Both the position numbers and the translations under genes were made by a program. Under the pieces are notes generated by a model. That model saw only the letters and a program-made list of their open reading frames with translations, did not search any database and was not told the DNA's origin. Positions 53,271 to 62,688 of a DNA stretch of 64,000 bases are shown here, piece after piece. This DNA is from Stutzerimonas stutzeri (lineage in GTDB: Bacteria > Pseudomonadota > Gammaproteobacteria > Pseudomonadales > Pseudomonadaceae). The number at the start of each line of letters is the position of its first letter. The first letter of the stretch is position 1. The DNA lies in NCBI RefSeq assembly GCF_002890895.1, contig NZ_POUL01000010.1, positions 62,001 through 126,000 on the forward strand, in the 5' to 3' direction.

Positions 53271-53809
53271 CGTTTCGCTCCCAACAGATGATCGACCACG
53301 GCAGCCAGGTCATCGAACACTTGGGTGCCAGGTGGCAGCGTACCGTCTGAAGCTTTCAAGCCTTTTCCGGTGCGAACCAGATAAGGCAGGCCGCCAAGAC
53401 GCATGCCAGCAACCAGATCGCGTTGACTGTCACCTACCACCGGAACGCCCTTGAGATCGTCCAGATGGAAGTGTTCTGCGATCTGCTGGAACAAGCCGGG
53501 CAGCGGTTTGCGGCAATCACAACCATCGTCGGGACCATGCGGACAGTGCACGATCAAGTCGATGCGACCACCCTCTTCCATTGCTAGCTGCTGCATATTG
53601 AAATGCATGTCGCCGAGCGTAGTGGCGTCAAACAGACCTCGGGCAAGGCCGGACTGGTTGGTGGCGACTGCCACTGTCCAGCCGGCCTTGCACAACCTTG
53701 CGATCGCCTGGATCGAGCCTGGAATCGGAATCCATTCATCCAGACTCTTTACATAGGCGTCAGAGTCCTCGTTGATCACGCCGTCGCGATCCAGCACGAT
53801 CAGCTTCAC
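53267..53809 (-). CDS. gmhB: D-glycero-beta-D-manno-heptose-1,7-bisphosphate 7-phosphatase
   Basis: HAD-family phosphatase of the ADP-heptose branch of LPS core synthesis. 180 residues from GTG 53809 (VKLIVLDRDGVINEDS). Nucleophile and acid/base pair Asp 7/Asp 9 in LDRDGVIN. Zinc-binding CPHGPDDGCDCRKPLPGL, and ATNQSG and GDSQRDLVAG motifs. The frame extends to 53845 into glyS; the GTG just after the glyS stop gives the family length and was preferred. Confidence 0.92.
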   Translation of the reverse strand: MKLIVLDRDGVINEDSDAYVKSLDEWIPIPGSIQAIARLCKAGWTVAVATNQSGLARGLFDATTLGDMHFNMQQLAMEEGGRIDLIVHCPHGPDDGCDCRKPLPGLFQQIAEHFHLDDLKGVPVVGDSQRDLVAGMRLGGLPYLVRTGKGLKASDGTLPPGTQVFDDLAAVVDHLLGAKR

Positions 53810-53813
53810 CGGC

Positions 53814-55868
53814 TTAGCCAAGTGCGGAAATATCGGCAACGCCAAGGAACAATCCTCTCAACCGGGCAAGCAAGGCATAGCGGTTGGCGCGGACCGAAGC
53901 GTCTTCGGCGTTGACCAATACCGCCTCAAAGAAGGCATCCACCGGGCCGCGCAGGTGCGCCAGACGCTCAAGCGCCTCGCGATACTGTCGATCCGCAGCC
54001 AGAGGCTGCACGGCTTGCTCGGCCTGCTGCAGCGCAGAATACAAAGAGAACTCGGTAGCGCTGTCGAAGTAACGTGGCTCGACGGTGGCTGGCAGCTTCG
54101 CCTCGAACTTGCTCAACAGATTCGAGACACGCTTGTTCGCTGCAGCCAAGGCCTCGGCCTCCGGCAGATTGCGGAACGCCTGTACGGCTTGCACGCGCTG
54201 ATCGAAGTCGAGGGCCGAGCCCGGCTGAACGGCACGAACCGCCAGATAGGATGCCACCTCGACGCCTTCATCCTCATACCGTGCACGCAGGCGATCAAAG
54301 ATGAATTCGAGAACCTGATCGGCCAGGCCCTCGGTTTTGACTTGGCCAGCGAACTGACTGATGGAAAAGCGCACCGCGGCGACCAGATCAAGATCCAGAC
54401 GCTTCTCGATCAGGATGCGCAGGATGCCCAAGGCCGCGCGGCGAAGTGCGTAGGGATCCTTGCTGCCTGTGGGAAGCATGCCGATGCCAAAGATGCCCAC
54501 CAGGGTGTCGAGCTTGTCGGCCACAGCCAAGATGGCGCCTGTATGGGTGCTGGGTAACTCTGCACCGGCACCGCGGGGCATGTACTGCTCATTCAGTGCC
54601 AAGGCGACGTCGGTGGGTTCACCATCGTTGACAGCGTAGTAGTAACCCGCGATGCCCTGCATTTCGGGAAACTCGGCCACCATTTCGGTAGCCAGGTCGC
54701 ATTTGCTCAACAGGCCCGCGCGTGCTGCCCACTGCGCATTGCCTTCAGTGCGTTCGGCGATAAATGCGGACAGCTTGGAGACGCGCACCGCTTTGTCGTA
54801 CACGGTCCCGAGTTGAGCTTGGAAGACCACGTTTTTCAGGCGTTCGTTGAAGCTGTCGAGCGCTTGTTTCTTGTCCTGCTTGAAGAAGAACTCGGCGTCG
54901 GTGAGGCGCGGGCGCACCACCTTCTCGTTACCTGCAACGATCTGAGCAGGATCCTTGGATTCAACGTTCGCAACCGTGATGAAGCGCGGAAGCAGCTTGC
55001 CGTTGGCGTCCAGCAGACAGAAATACTTCTGGTTGTCCTGCATGGTGGTGATCAAGGCTTCCTGCGGCACCTCCAGGAAGCGTTCTTCAAAGGAACACAC
55101 CAGCGGCACAGGCCACTCGACCAGTGCCGTCACCTCGTCCAGCAGCGCTGGTGGCACGATGGCGCGGCCGCTCTGCTCGCTGGCCAGCTGCTCGACCCGC
55201 TTGGCGATCAGCTCGCGACGCTCAGCAAAATCGGCGATGACGTAAGCGCCGCGCAGGTCTTCCAGATAGCTCGCTGGCTTGGAAATGCGGACCGGGTTCG
55301 GGCTGTGAAAGCGATGCCCGCGAGATTCGCGACCGGCGCGTTGCGTAAGGATAGTGCAATCGATGACCTGATCACCGAACAGCATGACCAGCCACTGCGT
55401 TGGCCGGACGAACTCTTCCCTAAGCGAGGCCCAGCGCATGCGCTTGGGGATCGGCAACTCATTGAGTGATGTTTCGACGATAGCCGGAAGCAGCTCAGAG
55501 GTTGCCTGGCCGGGTATCGAACGGCTGTATCTTAGTTTCGGGCCGCTGCGGTCGATTTCTGCCAGATCAACACCACACTTGCGAGCGAAGCCCAAGGCCG
55601 CCTGGGTCGGCTCGCCTTCGGCGTCGAAGGCCGCCTGCAGAGGCGGCCCATCGAGGTTGGTGCTGCGGTCAGGCTGTTCGGTGTCGAGCTGCTCGATCAA
55701 TACCGCCAGACGCCGAGGTGCGGCGAAGGCCTGCACCCGACCATGCTTGAGGCCGGCGTCCTTCAAGCCCTTCTCGATGCCTGCGCGGAACGCGTCGGAC
55801 AGTTTGCCCAGGGCCTTGGGCGGCAGCTCTTCGGTGCCGAGCTCGACCAGGAAATCCAGTGCACTCAT
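53814..55868 (-). CDS. glyS: Glycyl-tRNA synthetase beta subunit
   Basis: 684 residues. [20 protein letters not shown] at the start, [10 protein letters not shown]-like and [20 protein letters not shown] (HD-like domain), then [20 protein letters not shown], all conserved in GlyS. The C-terminal anticodon-binding DALR region ends in [20 protein letters not shown]. Works as an alpha2-beta2 tetramer with GlyQ, whose stop overlaps its start by four bases. Confidence 0.98.
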   Translation of the reverse strand: MSALDFLVELGTEELPPKALGKLSDAFRAGIEKGLKDAGLKHGRVQAFAAPRRLAVLIEQLDTEQPDRSTNLDGPPLQAAFDAEGEPTQAALGFARKCGVDLAEIDRSGPKLRYSRSIPGQATSELLPAIVETSLNELPIPKRMRWASLREEFVRPTQWLVMLFGDQVIDCTILTQRAGRESRGHRFHSPNPVRISKPASYLEDLRGAYVIADFAERRELIAKRVEQLASEQSGRAIVPPALLDEVTALVEWPVPLVCSFEERFLEVPQEALITTMQDNQKYFCLLDANGKLLPRFITVANVESKDPAQIVAGNEKVVRPRLTDAEFFFKQDKKQALDSFNERLKNVVFQAQLGTVYDKAVRVSKLSAFIAERTEGNAQWAARAGLLSKCDLATEMVAEFPEMQGIAGYYYAVNDGEPTDVALALNEQYMPRGAGAELPSTHTGAILAVADKLDTLVGIFGIGMLPTGSKDPYALRRAALGILRILIEKRLDLDLVAAVRFSISQFAGQVKTEGLADQVLEFIFDRLRARYEDEGVEVASYLAVRAVQPGSALDFDQRVQAVQAFRNLPEAEALAAANKRVSNLLSKFEAKLPATVEPRYFDSATEFSLYSALQQAEQAVQPLAADRQYREALERLAHLRGPVDAFFEAVLVNAEDASVRANRYALLARLRGLFLGVADISALG

Positions 55869-56812
55869 TCTGCTGCCTCCAACTTGGCCAGTACTTCGTC
55901 ACGCAGGTCCGGGGTGGCCATGGGAAAGCCGAGTTTGGCGCGCGCCTGCAAATAGCTCTGCGCGACCGAGCGAGCCAGCGCCCGCACACGCAGGATGTAC
56001 TGCTGCCGTGCGGTGACCGAGATAGCCCGGCGCGCATCCAGCAGGTTGAAGGTGTGCGAGGCCTTAAGCACCATTTCATAGGTGGGCAACGGCAGCTCCA
56101 GTTCGATCAACCGGTTGGCTTCCGATTCGTAGAAGTCGAAGAGTTCGAACAGCTTTTCCACATTGGCGTGTTCGAAGTTGTAGGTGGACTGCTCCACCTC
56201 GTTCTGGTGGAACACATCACCGTAGGTGACGGTGCCAAATGGGCCATCCGTCCAGATCAGGTCGTAGACCGAGTCAACGCCTTGCAGGTACATGGCCAGT
56301 CGCTCGAGGCCATAGGTAATTTCGCCGGTCACCGGATAGCACTCGATGCCGCCCACTTGCTGGAAGTAGGTGAACTGAGTGACTTCCATGCCGTTGAGCC
56401 ATATCTCCCAGCCCAGACCCCAGGCGCCCAATGTCGGGGATTCCCAGTTGTCTTCGACGAAGCGGATATCGTGGACCAGCGGGTCGACCCCGATGGCCTT
56501 GAGCGAACCGAGGTACAACTCCTGGAAGTTCTCCGGGTTGGGCTTGAGGACCACCTGGAACTGGTAGTAATGCTGCAGGCGGTTCGGGTTTTCGCCATAG
56601 CGGCCGTCGGTGGGCCGGCGCGAAGGCTGCACATAGGCTGCGTTCCAGGTCTCGGGACCGATCGCGCGCAGGAAGGTGGCGGTATGAAAGGTACCGGCGC
56701 CGACTTCCATGTCATAGGGTTGCAGAACGACACACCCCTGCTCTGCCCAGTAGTTTTGCAGGGCAAGGATCAGGTCTTGGAAGGTGCGCACGGCAGGCGT
56801 AGGCTGAGTCAA
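55865..56812 (-). CDS. glyQ: Glycyl-tRNA synthetase alpha subunit
   Basis: 315 residues, the catalytic subunit. [60 protein letters not shown] and [20 protein letters not shown] are signature segments. A -10-like TATACT (56854-56849, minus strand) lies about 40 bases upstream. Divergent from tag. Confidence 0.98.
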   Translation of the reverse strand: MTQPTPAVRTFQDLILALQNYWAEQGCVVLQPYDMEVGAGTFHTATFLRAIGPETWNAAYVQPSRRPTDGRYGENPNRLQHYYQFQVVLKPNPENFQELYLGSLKAIGVDPLVHDIRFVEDNWESPTLGAWGLGWEIWLNGMEVTQFTYFQQVGGIECYPVTGEITYGLERLAMYLQGVDSVYDLIWTDGPFGTVTYGDVFHQNEVEQSTYNFEHANVEKLFELFDFYESEANRLIELELPLPTYEMVLKASHTFNLLDARRAISVTARQQYILRVRALARSVAQSYLQARAKLGFPMATPDLRDEVLAKLEAAE

Positions 56813-56952
56813 AATTTCACCTGTGCTGGCTTCGACAGAAAGCCTCGGAGTATACCCGATAACGGCTCGAACCCGTGGCGACGGGTGCTCTACGGCGTAT
56901 CGCCACTCCCATTTTCCGATCTGCCGTTCGCCTCGTTCAAGGACTTGAAAAC

Positions 56953-57519
56953 ATGCCGCGTTGCGCCTGGTGCAATGACGACCCGTTGTACATCGAATAC
57001 CACGACCGCGAGTGGGGCGTGCCTACCCGTGATCCCCAGGTCCTCTTCGAGTTTCTCATTCTCGAAGGTGCACAGGCGGGGCTGTCCTGGATCACGGTAT
57101 TGCGCAAGCGAGAGCGTTATCGCCAGGTGCTGTTCGGCTTCGATCCGAAGCGTCTGGCACAGATGACCGATGCCGAAATCGACGAACGCATGCTCGACGC
57201 CGGCATCATCCGCAACCGTCGAAAACTGGAAGCCGCACGGTGCAATGCGCAGCGCTGGCTCGAGCTGGACGATCCGGCCGGTTGGTTGTGGTCCTTTGTG
57301 GGTGGCGAACCGAAGATCAACCATTTCGACTCGATCAGCCAGGTTCCGGCAGTAACCGCCGAAGCGGAAGCGATGAGCCGTGCGTTGAAGAAGGCCGGGT
57401 TCAGCTTTGTCGGGCCTACCATCTGTTACGCCTTTATGCAGGCGTGCGGCATGGTCATGGACCACACCACGGACTGCGATCAATACCCGGCACTGGCAAC
57501 AACCGCGAGCAACGCCTGA
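56953..57519 (+). CDS. tag: 3-methyladenine DNA glycosylase I
   Basis: Removes 3-methyladenine from DNA. 188 residues from ATG 56953 ([20 protein letters not shown]). Cys 4 and His 17 with a C-terminal His and Cys (MDHTTDC) form the zinc snap of Tag. The pocket motif [20 protein letters not shown] carries the catalytic glutamate; [13 protein letters not shown] is also conserved. An upstream in-frame start at 56875 was rejected. Synteny with glyQ/glyS matches P. aeruginosa. Confidence 0.96.
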   Translation: MPRCAWCNDDPLYIEYHDREWGVPTRDPQVLFEFLILEGAQAGLSWITVLRKRERYRQVLFGFDPKRLAQMTDAEIDERMLDAGIIRNRRKLEAARCNAQRWLELDDPAGWLWSFVGGEPKINHFDSISQVPAVTAEAEAMSRALKKAGFSFVGPTICYAFMQACGMVMDHTTDCDQYPALATTASNA

Positions 57520-57591
57520 CGTGACGGCTTCAGGAGTTGCCAACTGCACGAAGCAGTTACACTAGCGTCTTTGATTTTTCGGGAGAGATCC

Positions 57592-58479
57592 TTGGACAAG
57601 CTCAAAGGTGCGCTGGTGGTTGGTTTTCTGCGCCTGTTCGCCCTACTCCCCTGGCGCGCGGTTCAGGGGTCGGGTCGCTTCATTGGCTGGTTGATGTGGA
57701 AGCTACCCAACCGCTCTCGCGAAGTCGCCCGGATCAATCTTTCCAAATGCTTTCCAGAACTCGAGGCTGCCGAACGGGAGCGCTTGCTCGGACAGAGCCT
57801 GCAGCAGATCGGCATGGCTTTTACTGAGAGTGCCTGCGCCTGGATCTGGCCAGCAGACAAGACGCTGCGTCTGGTCAAGGAAGTCCAGGGCCTTGAGGTC
57901 CTGGAGCAGGCGCTGGCTTCAGGCAAGGGTGTGGTGGGCATCACCAGTCATCTCGGCAACTGGGAAGTGCTCAATCACTTCTACTGCGCACAGTGCAAAC
58001 CGATCATTTTTTATCGCCCACCAAAGCTCAAGGCGGTCGATGATCTTCTGCAACGCCAGCGTGTCCAGCTGGGCAATAAAGTCGCACCCTCGACTCGAGA
58101 GGGCATCATCAGCGTCATCAAGGAAGTCCGTAAGGGTGGCGCCGTGGGCATACCGGCGGATCCGGAACCCAGCGAAGGCGCTGGCGTGTTCGTGCCGTTC
58201 CTCGGCACGCAAGCGCTGACGAGCAAGTTCGTGCCCGGCATGCTCACGGGCGGCAAGGCTATGGGCGTGTTTCTTCATGCGTTGCGCTTGGATGACGGTT
58301 CGGGCTACAAGGTGATCCTCGAGGCGGCGCCGCCTGCCATGTACGACGAGGATGTCGAGGTCGCGGTGGCGGCCATGAGCGGCGTCATCGAGCGCTATGT
58401 GCGTAACTGGCCGAGCCAGTACATGTGGACCATGAAGCGCTTCAAAAAGCGACCCGCCGGCGAAAAACGCTGGTATTAA
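57592..58479 (+). CDS. lpxL: Lauroyl (Kdo2-lipid IVA) acyltransferase, LpxL/HtrB family
   Basis: Adds a secondary acyl chain to lipid A at the inner membrane. 295 residues from TTG 57592, which is preceded by GGGAGAG; the N-terminus LDKLKGALVVGFLRLFALLP is a membrane anchor. The catalytic HX4E motif is HLGNWE in GVVGITSHLGNWEVLNHFYC; QRQRVQLGNKVAP, IPADPEPSEGAGVFVPFLG and WPSQYMWTMKRFKKRP are conserved. Position after tag matches htrB (PA0011) in P. aeruginosa. Confidence 0.94.
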   Translation: MDKLKGALVVGFLRLFALLPWRAVQGSGRFIGWLMWKLPNRSREVARINLSKCFPELEAAERERLLGQSLQQIGMAFTESACAWIWPADKTLRLVKEVQGLEVLEQALASGKGVVGITSHLGNWEVLNHFYCAQCKPIIFYRPPKLKAVDDLLQRQRVQLGNKVAPSTREGIISVIKEVRKGGAVGIPADPEPSEGAGVFVPFLGTQALTSKFVPGMLTGGKAMGVFLHALRLDDGSGYKVILEAAPPAMYDEDVEVAVAAMSGVIERYVRNWPSQYMWTMKRFKKRPAGEKRWY

Positions 58480-58507
58480 CGACAGCTCATCCAGCAAAGG
58501 GACTTCA

Positions 58508-58783
58508 ATGAGCAACCCGAATCAGCGACAGCATCCACGCGCACCGATGAAGTGCCGCATCCGCATCACCCACGAAACATTTGGCGAAGTGTTCGCGCAC
58601 ACCCGCGATCTCTCCGACGGCGGCGTGTACGTCAAACACCCGCAGCTGACCGAGCTGCAGCCGGGCATGACGGTCAGTGGGCAGGTTCAGGATCTCCCGA
58701 TTCCCGCGCCGGTGCTGCAAATGGAAGTGATGCGGGTCGATGCCGAAGGTGTTGGGCTGCGCTTCGTCCAGCAAGAAGACTGA
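58508..58783 (+). CDS. PilZ-domain protein
   Basis: 91 residues, a single PilZ domain. The RxxxR motif (RQHPRAPMKCRIRI) and D-x-S-x-x-G motif (RDLSDGGVYVKHP) that bind cyclic di-GMP are intact. It starts 28 bases after lpxL with GGG upstream and is probably co-transcribed. Likely a c-di-GMP receptor affecting surface or motility functions; specific target unknown. Confidence 0.93.
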   Translation: MSNPNQRQHPRAPMKCRIRITHETFGEVFAHTRDLSDGGVYVKHPQLTELQPGMTVSGQVQDLPIPAPVLQMEVMRVDAEGVGLRFVQQED

Positions 58784-58815
58784 TTCAGCAGCCCGCCCAG
58801 GCTTGAGCGGCTGGC

Positions 58816-59133
58816 CTAGCTGCCGGCCGGTTTGTTGAGTTTGCGAAGAAACACGTGCATTTCTTTCTCGGCCTGCTTGTCGCCATGCGCTTGTGCCGCG
58901 AGCAGGCCTTGTTCCCAGGCGCGCCTCGCGCCGTCTAGATCTCCACTGGCCTGTCGTGCCTTGCCGAGCAGTTTCCAGGCGGCAGAGTAGTTCGGATCCT
59001 GTTCGACGCTGCGTTGCAGGTGAATCGCGGCTTCTGCAGCGTCACCAGCGTCCAGATAACCCTTGCCCAGCCCGAAGCGCAGCATGGGGTTGTCCATGCC
59101 CTTGGCCAGCATCTTCTGCAGTGATTCGATCAT
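58816..59133 (-). CDS. Tetratricopeptide-repeat protein
   Basis: 105 residues from MIESLQKMLAKGMDNPMLRF. About two to three TPR units: NPMLRFGLGKGYLDAGDAAE, AAWKLLGKARQASGDLDGAR and RAWEQGLLAAQAHGDKQAEK. Matches in position and size a small TPR gene near htrB/tag in P. aeruginosa. GGGGAG precedes the ATG; longer upstream frames overlap the transporter gene. Presumably a protein-interaction adaptor; partner unknown. Confidence 0.85.
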   Translation of the reverse strand: MIESLQKMLAKGMDNPMLRFGLGKGYLDAGDAAEAAIHLQRSVEQDPNYSAAWKLLGKARQASGDLDGARRAWEQGLLAAQAHGDKQAEKEMHVFLRKLNKPAGS

Positions 59134-59198
59134 CGCACTCCCCTGGAAATTCAAACCTGCGGTAGCCGCCAAAGCAGTGGCGTACTTGCACCACCAGC

Positions 59199-60032
59199 CT
59201 AGCTCGCCTGGGTGACTGCGCTGAGAAATTCCTGCGTGCGCGTCTCCTGCGGATTGCCAAACAGCTCGTCCGGGGTGCCCTGTTCGTGGATCCGGCCCTC
59301 GTTGAAGAAGCATACACGGTCGGCGAATTCCCGCGCGAAGCCCATCTGGTGAGTGACCATCAGCATCGTCAGGCTGTGCGCATCACCCAGCCGCCGGATG
59401 ACGTTGAGGACTTCGCCGCAGAGTTCAGGATCCAGCGCAGAGGTCACTTCGTCGAAAAGCATGACCTTGGGCCGCATTGCCAAGGCTCGGGCAATGGCTA
59501 CGCGCTGTTGCTGACCACCGGACAGTTGCGAGGGGTAATGGTCGAGTTTGTCTTCCAGACCGACCATGGCCAGCAGCTCTTCGGCACGCTCACGGGCTTC
59601 CTTTTTCGACAGCCCTAGCACTTGCACCGGTGCTTCCATCACGTTCTGCCGGGTGCTCATGTGCGGGAACAGGTTGAAGCTCTGGAACACCATACCCACC
59701 TTGCCGCGGACGCGACGAAGATGCCGTGCGTTGGCGCGCACCAGATTGTCGTGGGCATCCGGCATGTGGGTCAGCGGTTCGTCATCGACCATGATCACGC
59801 CTTCGTCGATATCTTCCAGGGTCATGAGCGCCCGTAAAAGCGTGGACTTACCGGACCCACTGGGGCCAATGATGGCGACTTTCTCTCCGGTTCGGACATC
59901 GAGGTCGAGGTGATTGAGCACGGTCAGATCGCCGAAGTGTTTGCTCACATCGCGAAACTGCACCATCAGCTCCGGCTCGTTGGCGGTGCTGGCTGAGTTC
60001 TGTGTGTCGCCGGCAGGCATCGGTGCGTTCAT
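59199..60032 (-). CDS. ehuA: Ectoine/hydroxyectoine-type ABC transporter ATP-binding protein
   Basis: 277 residues of the polar amino acid ABC family. Walker A GPSGSGKSTLLRAL, Q-loop VFQSFNLFPHM, signature YPSQLSGGQQQRVAIARALA, Walker B VMLFDEVTSALD and switch His (MVTHQMGFAREF). Its start overlaps the permease stop by four bases. Assigned to ectoine uptake from the EhuB-like binding protein and EnuR-like regulator in the same cluster; the ATPase alone would not reveal the substrate. Confidence 0.88.
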   Translation of the reverse strand: MNAPMPAGDTQNSASTANEPELMVQFRDVSKHFGDLTVLNHLDLDVRTGEKVAIIGPSGSGKSTLLRALMTLEDIDEGVIMVDDEPLTHMPDAHDNLVRANARHLRRVRGKVGMVFQSFNLFPHMSTRQNVMEAPVQVLGLSKKEARERAEELLAMVGLEDKLDHYPSQLSGGQQQRVAIARALAMRPKVMLFDEVTSALDPELCGEVLNVIRRLGDAHSLTMLMVTHQMGFAREFADRVCFFNEGRIHEQGTPDELFGNPQETRTQEFLSAVTQAS

Positions 60033-60688
60033 CGGGCAAGCTCCATACGGTTTTCCAGTCGGCGTACGAACCAGGCAAGGCCGAGACTGAGAATGAGGAA
60101 GAACAGGCCGACCATGGTGATCGGTTCAAGGTAACGGAAGTGTTCCGAGCCGATGTTCTTGGCCCGCTGCATGATCTCCACCACCGTGATGGCGGAAAGC
60201 ACCGGCGTGTCCTTGAGCATCGAAATCATGTAGTTACCCAGCGCCGGGAGAATCGGTCGCAACGCTTGCGGCAGGATTACCTTGCGGTAGGCGTTGAGGG
60301 GCTTCATGTTCAGCGCGGTGACTGCCTCCCATTGCGCACGCGGCACCGCATCGAGCCCGGCGCGGTAGACCTCGGCGGTGTAGCAGGCGTAGTGCAGCGC
60401 GATACCAAAGATGCCCGCCTGCAGCGCGGACAGGTTGAAACCGTAGTTGGGCAGGACGAAAAACAGGAAATACACCTGAATCAGCAGCGGTGTGCTGCGG
60501 ACGAACTCGATCAGACCTGTCATTGGCCAGGACAACCAGCGATGCCGGCTGCGACGCCCTACTGCCAGGAACAGCCCCAGCACGATGGCGATGGAAAACC
60601 CGGCGATGGTGATGCCGATGGTTTTCAGTGAGGCATCAAGCAGCCTGGGAAGAATCTCCCAGGCAAATTCCCAATCGAAGAAATTCAT
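60029..60688 (-). CDS. ehuD: Ectoine/hydroxyectoine-type ABC transporter permease
   Basis: 219 residues, HisM-type polar amino acid permease. Helices such as TIGITIAGFSIAIVLGLFLA and ILSLGLAWFVRRLENRMELA; the EAA loop ALNMKPLNAYRKVILPQALR contacts the ATPase. Overlaps both the second permease gene (4 bases) and the ATPase gene (4 bases), so a tightly coupled operon. Confidence 0.86.
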   Translation of the reverse strand: MNFFDWEFAWEILPRLLDASLKTIGITIAGFSIAIVLGLFLAVGRRSRHRWLSWPMTGLIEFVRSTPLLIQVYFLFFVLPNYGFNLSALQAGIFGIALHYACYTAEVYRAGLDAVPRAQWEAVTALNMKPLNAYRKVILPQALRPILPALGNYMISMLKDTPVLSAITVVEIMQRAKNIGSEHFRYLEPITMVGLFFLILSLGLAWFVRRLENRMELAR

Positions 60689-61344
60689 GACATGCCTCCC
60701 CGCATGCGGCCGCGCGCCAGTCGCCGCTCAAGGGTGCGCATGGAAAAATTGATGATCTGTGCGAGCACGAAGTACATCACCAGTGCCAGGCCGAAGATTT
60801 CCAGTGTCATCAGGGTGGCCTGATCAAGCTGGCGAGCCCGGAAGGCCAGATCGGACAGCGTAATCAGGGATACCAGCGAGGTATTTTTCAGCAGTTCGAT
60901 CAGCAGGTTGGTACCGGGCGGGATCGCGGCCAGCAATGCCTGCGGCAGGATGACCCGGCGCAAGCGCTGGCCGGCGGTCATGTTCAGCGCTTGGCAGGCC
61001 TCGTACTGCCCTTCGTGCACCGAGCGGATGGCGCCACGCAGCACCTCGGCACCATAGGAGCCGATGTTCAGGCCGAGTCCGATCACGGCAACATTGAACG
61101 CGCTCATGGCGATATTGAAAGGCGGCATCGGCAGGACAAAGTACAGCCAGAACAGCTGCACCAGCAGCGAACTGCCGCGGAAGACTTCGATGTAAACGAT
61201 GGCCAGCCAGCGCAGCGGCTTGATTGGCGACAGTCTGCCCAGAGCGCCGATCAGCGCGGCGACAATTGCCAACAGGGAGCCGAAAAAGGTGATCTGTACG
61301 GTCACCCAGGCCCCTTGCAGCAGGAGGGGGAGGAGTTCGGTCAT
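60685..61344 (-). CDS. ehuC: Ectoine/hydroxyectoine-type ABC transporter permease
   Basis: 219 residues. Helices VTVQITFFGSLLAIVAALIG and EIFGLALVMYFVLAQIINFS; the EAA loop ALNMTAGQRLRRVILPQALL. Pairs with the other permease to form the channel. Separated from the binding-protein gene by 242 bases that contain a strong hairpin. Confidence 0.86.
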   Translation of the reverse strand: MTELLPLLLQGAWVTVQITFFGSLLAIVAALIGALGRLSPIKPLRWLAIVYIEVFRGSSLLVQLFWLYFVLPMPPFNIAMSAFNVAVIGLGLNIGSYGAEVLRGAIRSVHEGQYEACQALNMTAGQRLRRVILPQALLAAIPPGTNLLIELLKNTSLVSLITLSDLAFRARQLDQATLMTLEIFGLALVMYFVLAQIINFSMRTLERRLARGRMRGGMS

Positions 61345-61548
61345 CTTGGATTTCCAGTGGCCGGCGCGGCGGTAGCCGCTGAGAAGACAAGCGGCTCGCG
61401 AAGCTTGGCTGCGTGAGCGCGGTGACAGACTTGCCTGCCAGCGTCGAGGAACGGGCAGCAGCCAGCCGGGAGCGGGCCATATCGCATGAGTGCGATAGAG
61501 CCGAGAGCAGGTGGCAGAGCAATGAAAAGGCTATTCACAGAGGAAAGT

Positions 61549-61577
61549 CCGGTGCGGCAGCCAAGCTGCCGTACCGG
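61549..61577 (-). promoter_or_regulatory. Hairpin after the binding-protein gene (expression-attenuating or RNA-stabilising)
   Basis: CCGGTGCGGCAGC (61549-61561) pairs with GCTGCCGTACCGG (61565-61577) with one internal mismatch and a 3-base loop. It lies 10-38 bases past the ehuB stop. No T-run follows on the minus strand, so partial termination or mRNA protection is more likely. It would keep the binding protein in excess over the permeases. The rest of 61345-61586 has no gene. Confidence 0.6.
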
Positions 61578-61586
61578 CTCCATTGA

Positions 61587-62441
61587 TCAGGCGCTACACA
61601 ACTCTTCGGCGGTCTTGTCGGTGATGTTCGAGCGGTCGAAGCCGAAGGGTTCGACGGTCTTCAGATGCTCTTCGCTGCCGAGCCATTTCTTCAGTTCGGC
61701 GTTGACTGCGTCACGCAGTGCCTTGTCTTCCGGGCGGAACGCCAGGGCGCCATAACCGGTGTTGGCCGGATCGTCCTTGAAGTTGTCGGTGGCTTCGACC
61801 TGATCCCCGGCCTTCTCGGCCAGGCCACGCATGGTCAGCTGAGTACCCACGGCTGCATCGGCGCGGCCGGTGCGCACGGCCTGCAGTTGTGAGGTGGTGT
61901 CAGGCACCTGAACGATCTGCGAATCCTTGATGCCGGCCTTGCGGGCGTAATTGAGATTGACGGTGCCGGACATGATGGCCAGCTTGATCGACTCATCCTT
62001 GGCGATGTCTTCGTAGCTCTGCAACTGCTTGGGGTTACCGGCCTTGACCAACAGGGTGTCCTGCAACTGGTAGTGCGGATCGGTAAACAGCACCTGCTTG
62101 CAGCGCTCGGGTGTGATGTACATGCCGGCCGCGATCAGGTCGAAACGGCTTGCGCGCAGCCCAGGGATCAGGGAGCCCCATTCCGTAAGCACGGGTTTGA
62201 TGGTTTCGACGCCCATTGCCTGGAAAATCTTCTCGACGATCTCAGGGGATTCGCCGGTGACGCTGCCGTCAGTATCGGTGTAGGCAAAGGGGGTCTCGTT
62301 GGCGTAGCCGATACGAACGCTGCTCTTCGCCTTGATGTCGTCGAAGGTATCCGCCTGGGCCTGGCCACCGATGGATAGGCCGGTCATTACGGCGGAGGCC
62401 AGCAAAAGTTTGCCGAAACGGAAAGGACGTGCGCGATTCAT
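61587..62441 (-). CDS. ehuB: Ectoine/hydroxyectoine-binding periplasmic protein EhuB
   Basis: 284 residues. Signal peptide to about residue 31 (LLLASAVMTGLSIGGQAQAD). SBP_bac_3 fold: SSVRIGYANETPFAYTDTDG, TGESPEIVEKIFQAMGVETI, WGSLIPGLRASRFDLIAAGM and YITPERCKQVLFTDPHYQ; YANETPFAY and the WGSLIPGL/FD region match EhuB rather than generic amino acid binders. It should capture ectoines as osmoprotectant or nutrient. CAGGAG precedes the ATG. First gene of the transporter operon, divergent from the regulator. Related opine or amino acid receptors remain possible. Confidence 0.88.
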   Translation of the reverse strand: MNRARPFRFGKLLLASAVMTGLSIGGQAQADTFDDIKAKSSVRIGYANETPFAYTDTDGSVTGESPEIVEKIFQAMGVETIKPVLTEWGSLIPGLRASRFDLIAAGMYITPERCKQVLFTDPHYQLQDTLLVKAGNPKQLQSYEDIAKDESIKLAIMSGTVNLNYARKAGIKDSQIVQVPDTTSQLQAVRTGRADAAVGTQLTMRGLAEKAGDQVEATDNFKDDPANTGYGALAFRPEDKALRDAVNAELKKWLGSEEHLKTVEPFGFDRSNITDKTAEELCSA

Positions 62442-62619
62442 CGTGAATTCTCCTGTGCTTTTTATCGTTCGCGGGCCGAGACCTGCAGTTCAGAGGGCAG
62501 CTTCAAGAGCATCAGGACAGGGCATTCCCTGCCTCAACGCGGCTTTCGACCCCTTCATTCTGCCGGAGGGTGCGCCGCGTTTCGCTGCCTGAGCATACAA
62601 AAGCGGTTTTCCTCATAGG

Positions 62620-62649
62620 ATTGCACTAGGACAATTGCATGACATTGCG
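62620..62649. promoter_or_regulatory. Repeated ATTGCA motif, candidate EnuR operator
   Basis: ATTGCA occurs at 62620-62625 and 62634-62639 and ATTGCG at 62644-62649, spaced 14 and 10 bases, just upstream of the regulator start and within the divergent ehuB-enuR promoter region. TAGGA also repeats (62616-62620 and 62626-62630). Direct-repeat operators are usual for MocR-type regulators. Assignment by pattern only. Confidence 0.35.
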
Positions 62650-62688
62650 CTTCGGCCGATCCTGTTGGCTCGACGGAGGTGGAACGTC

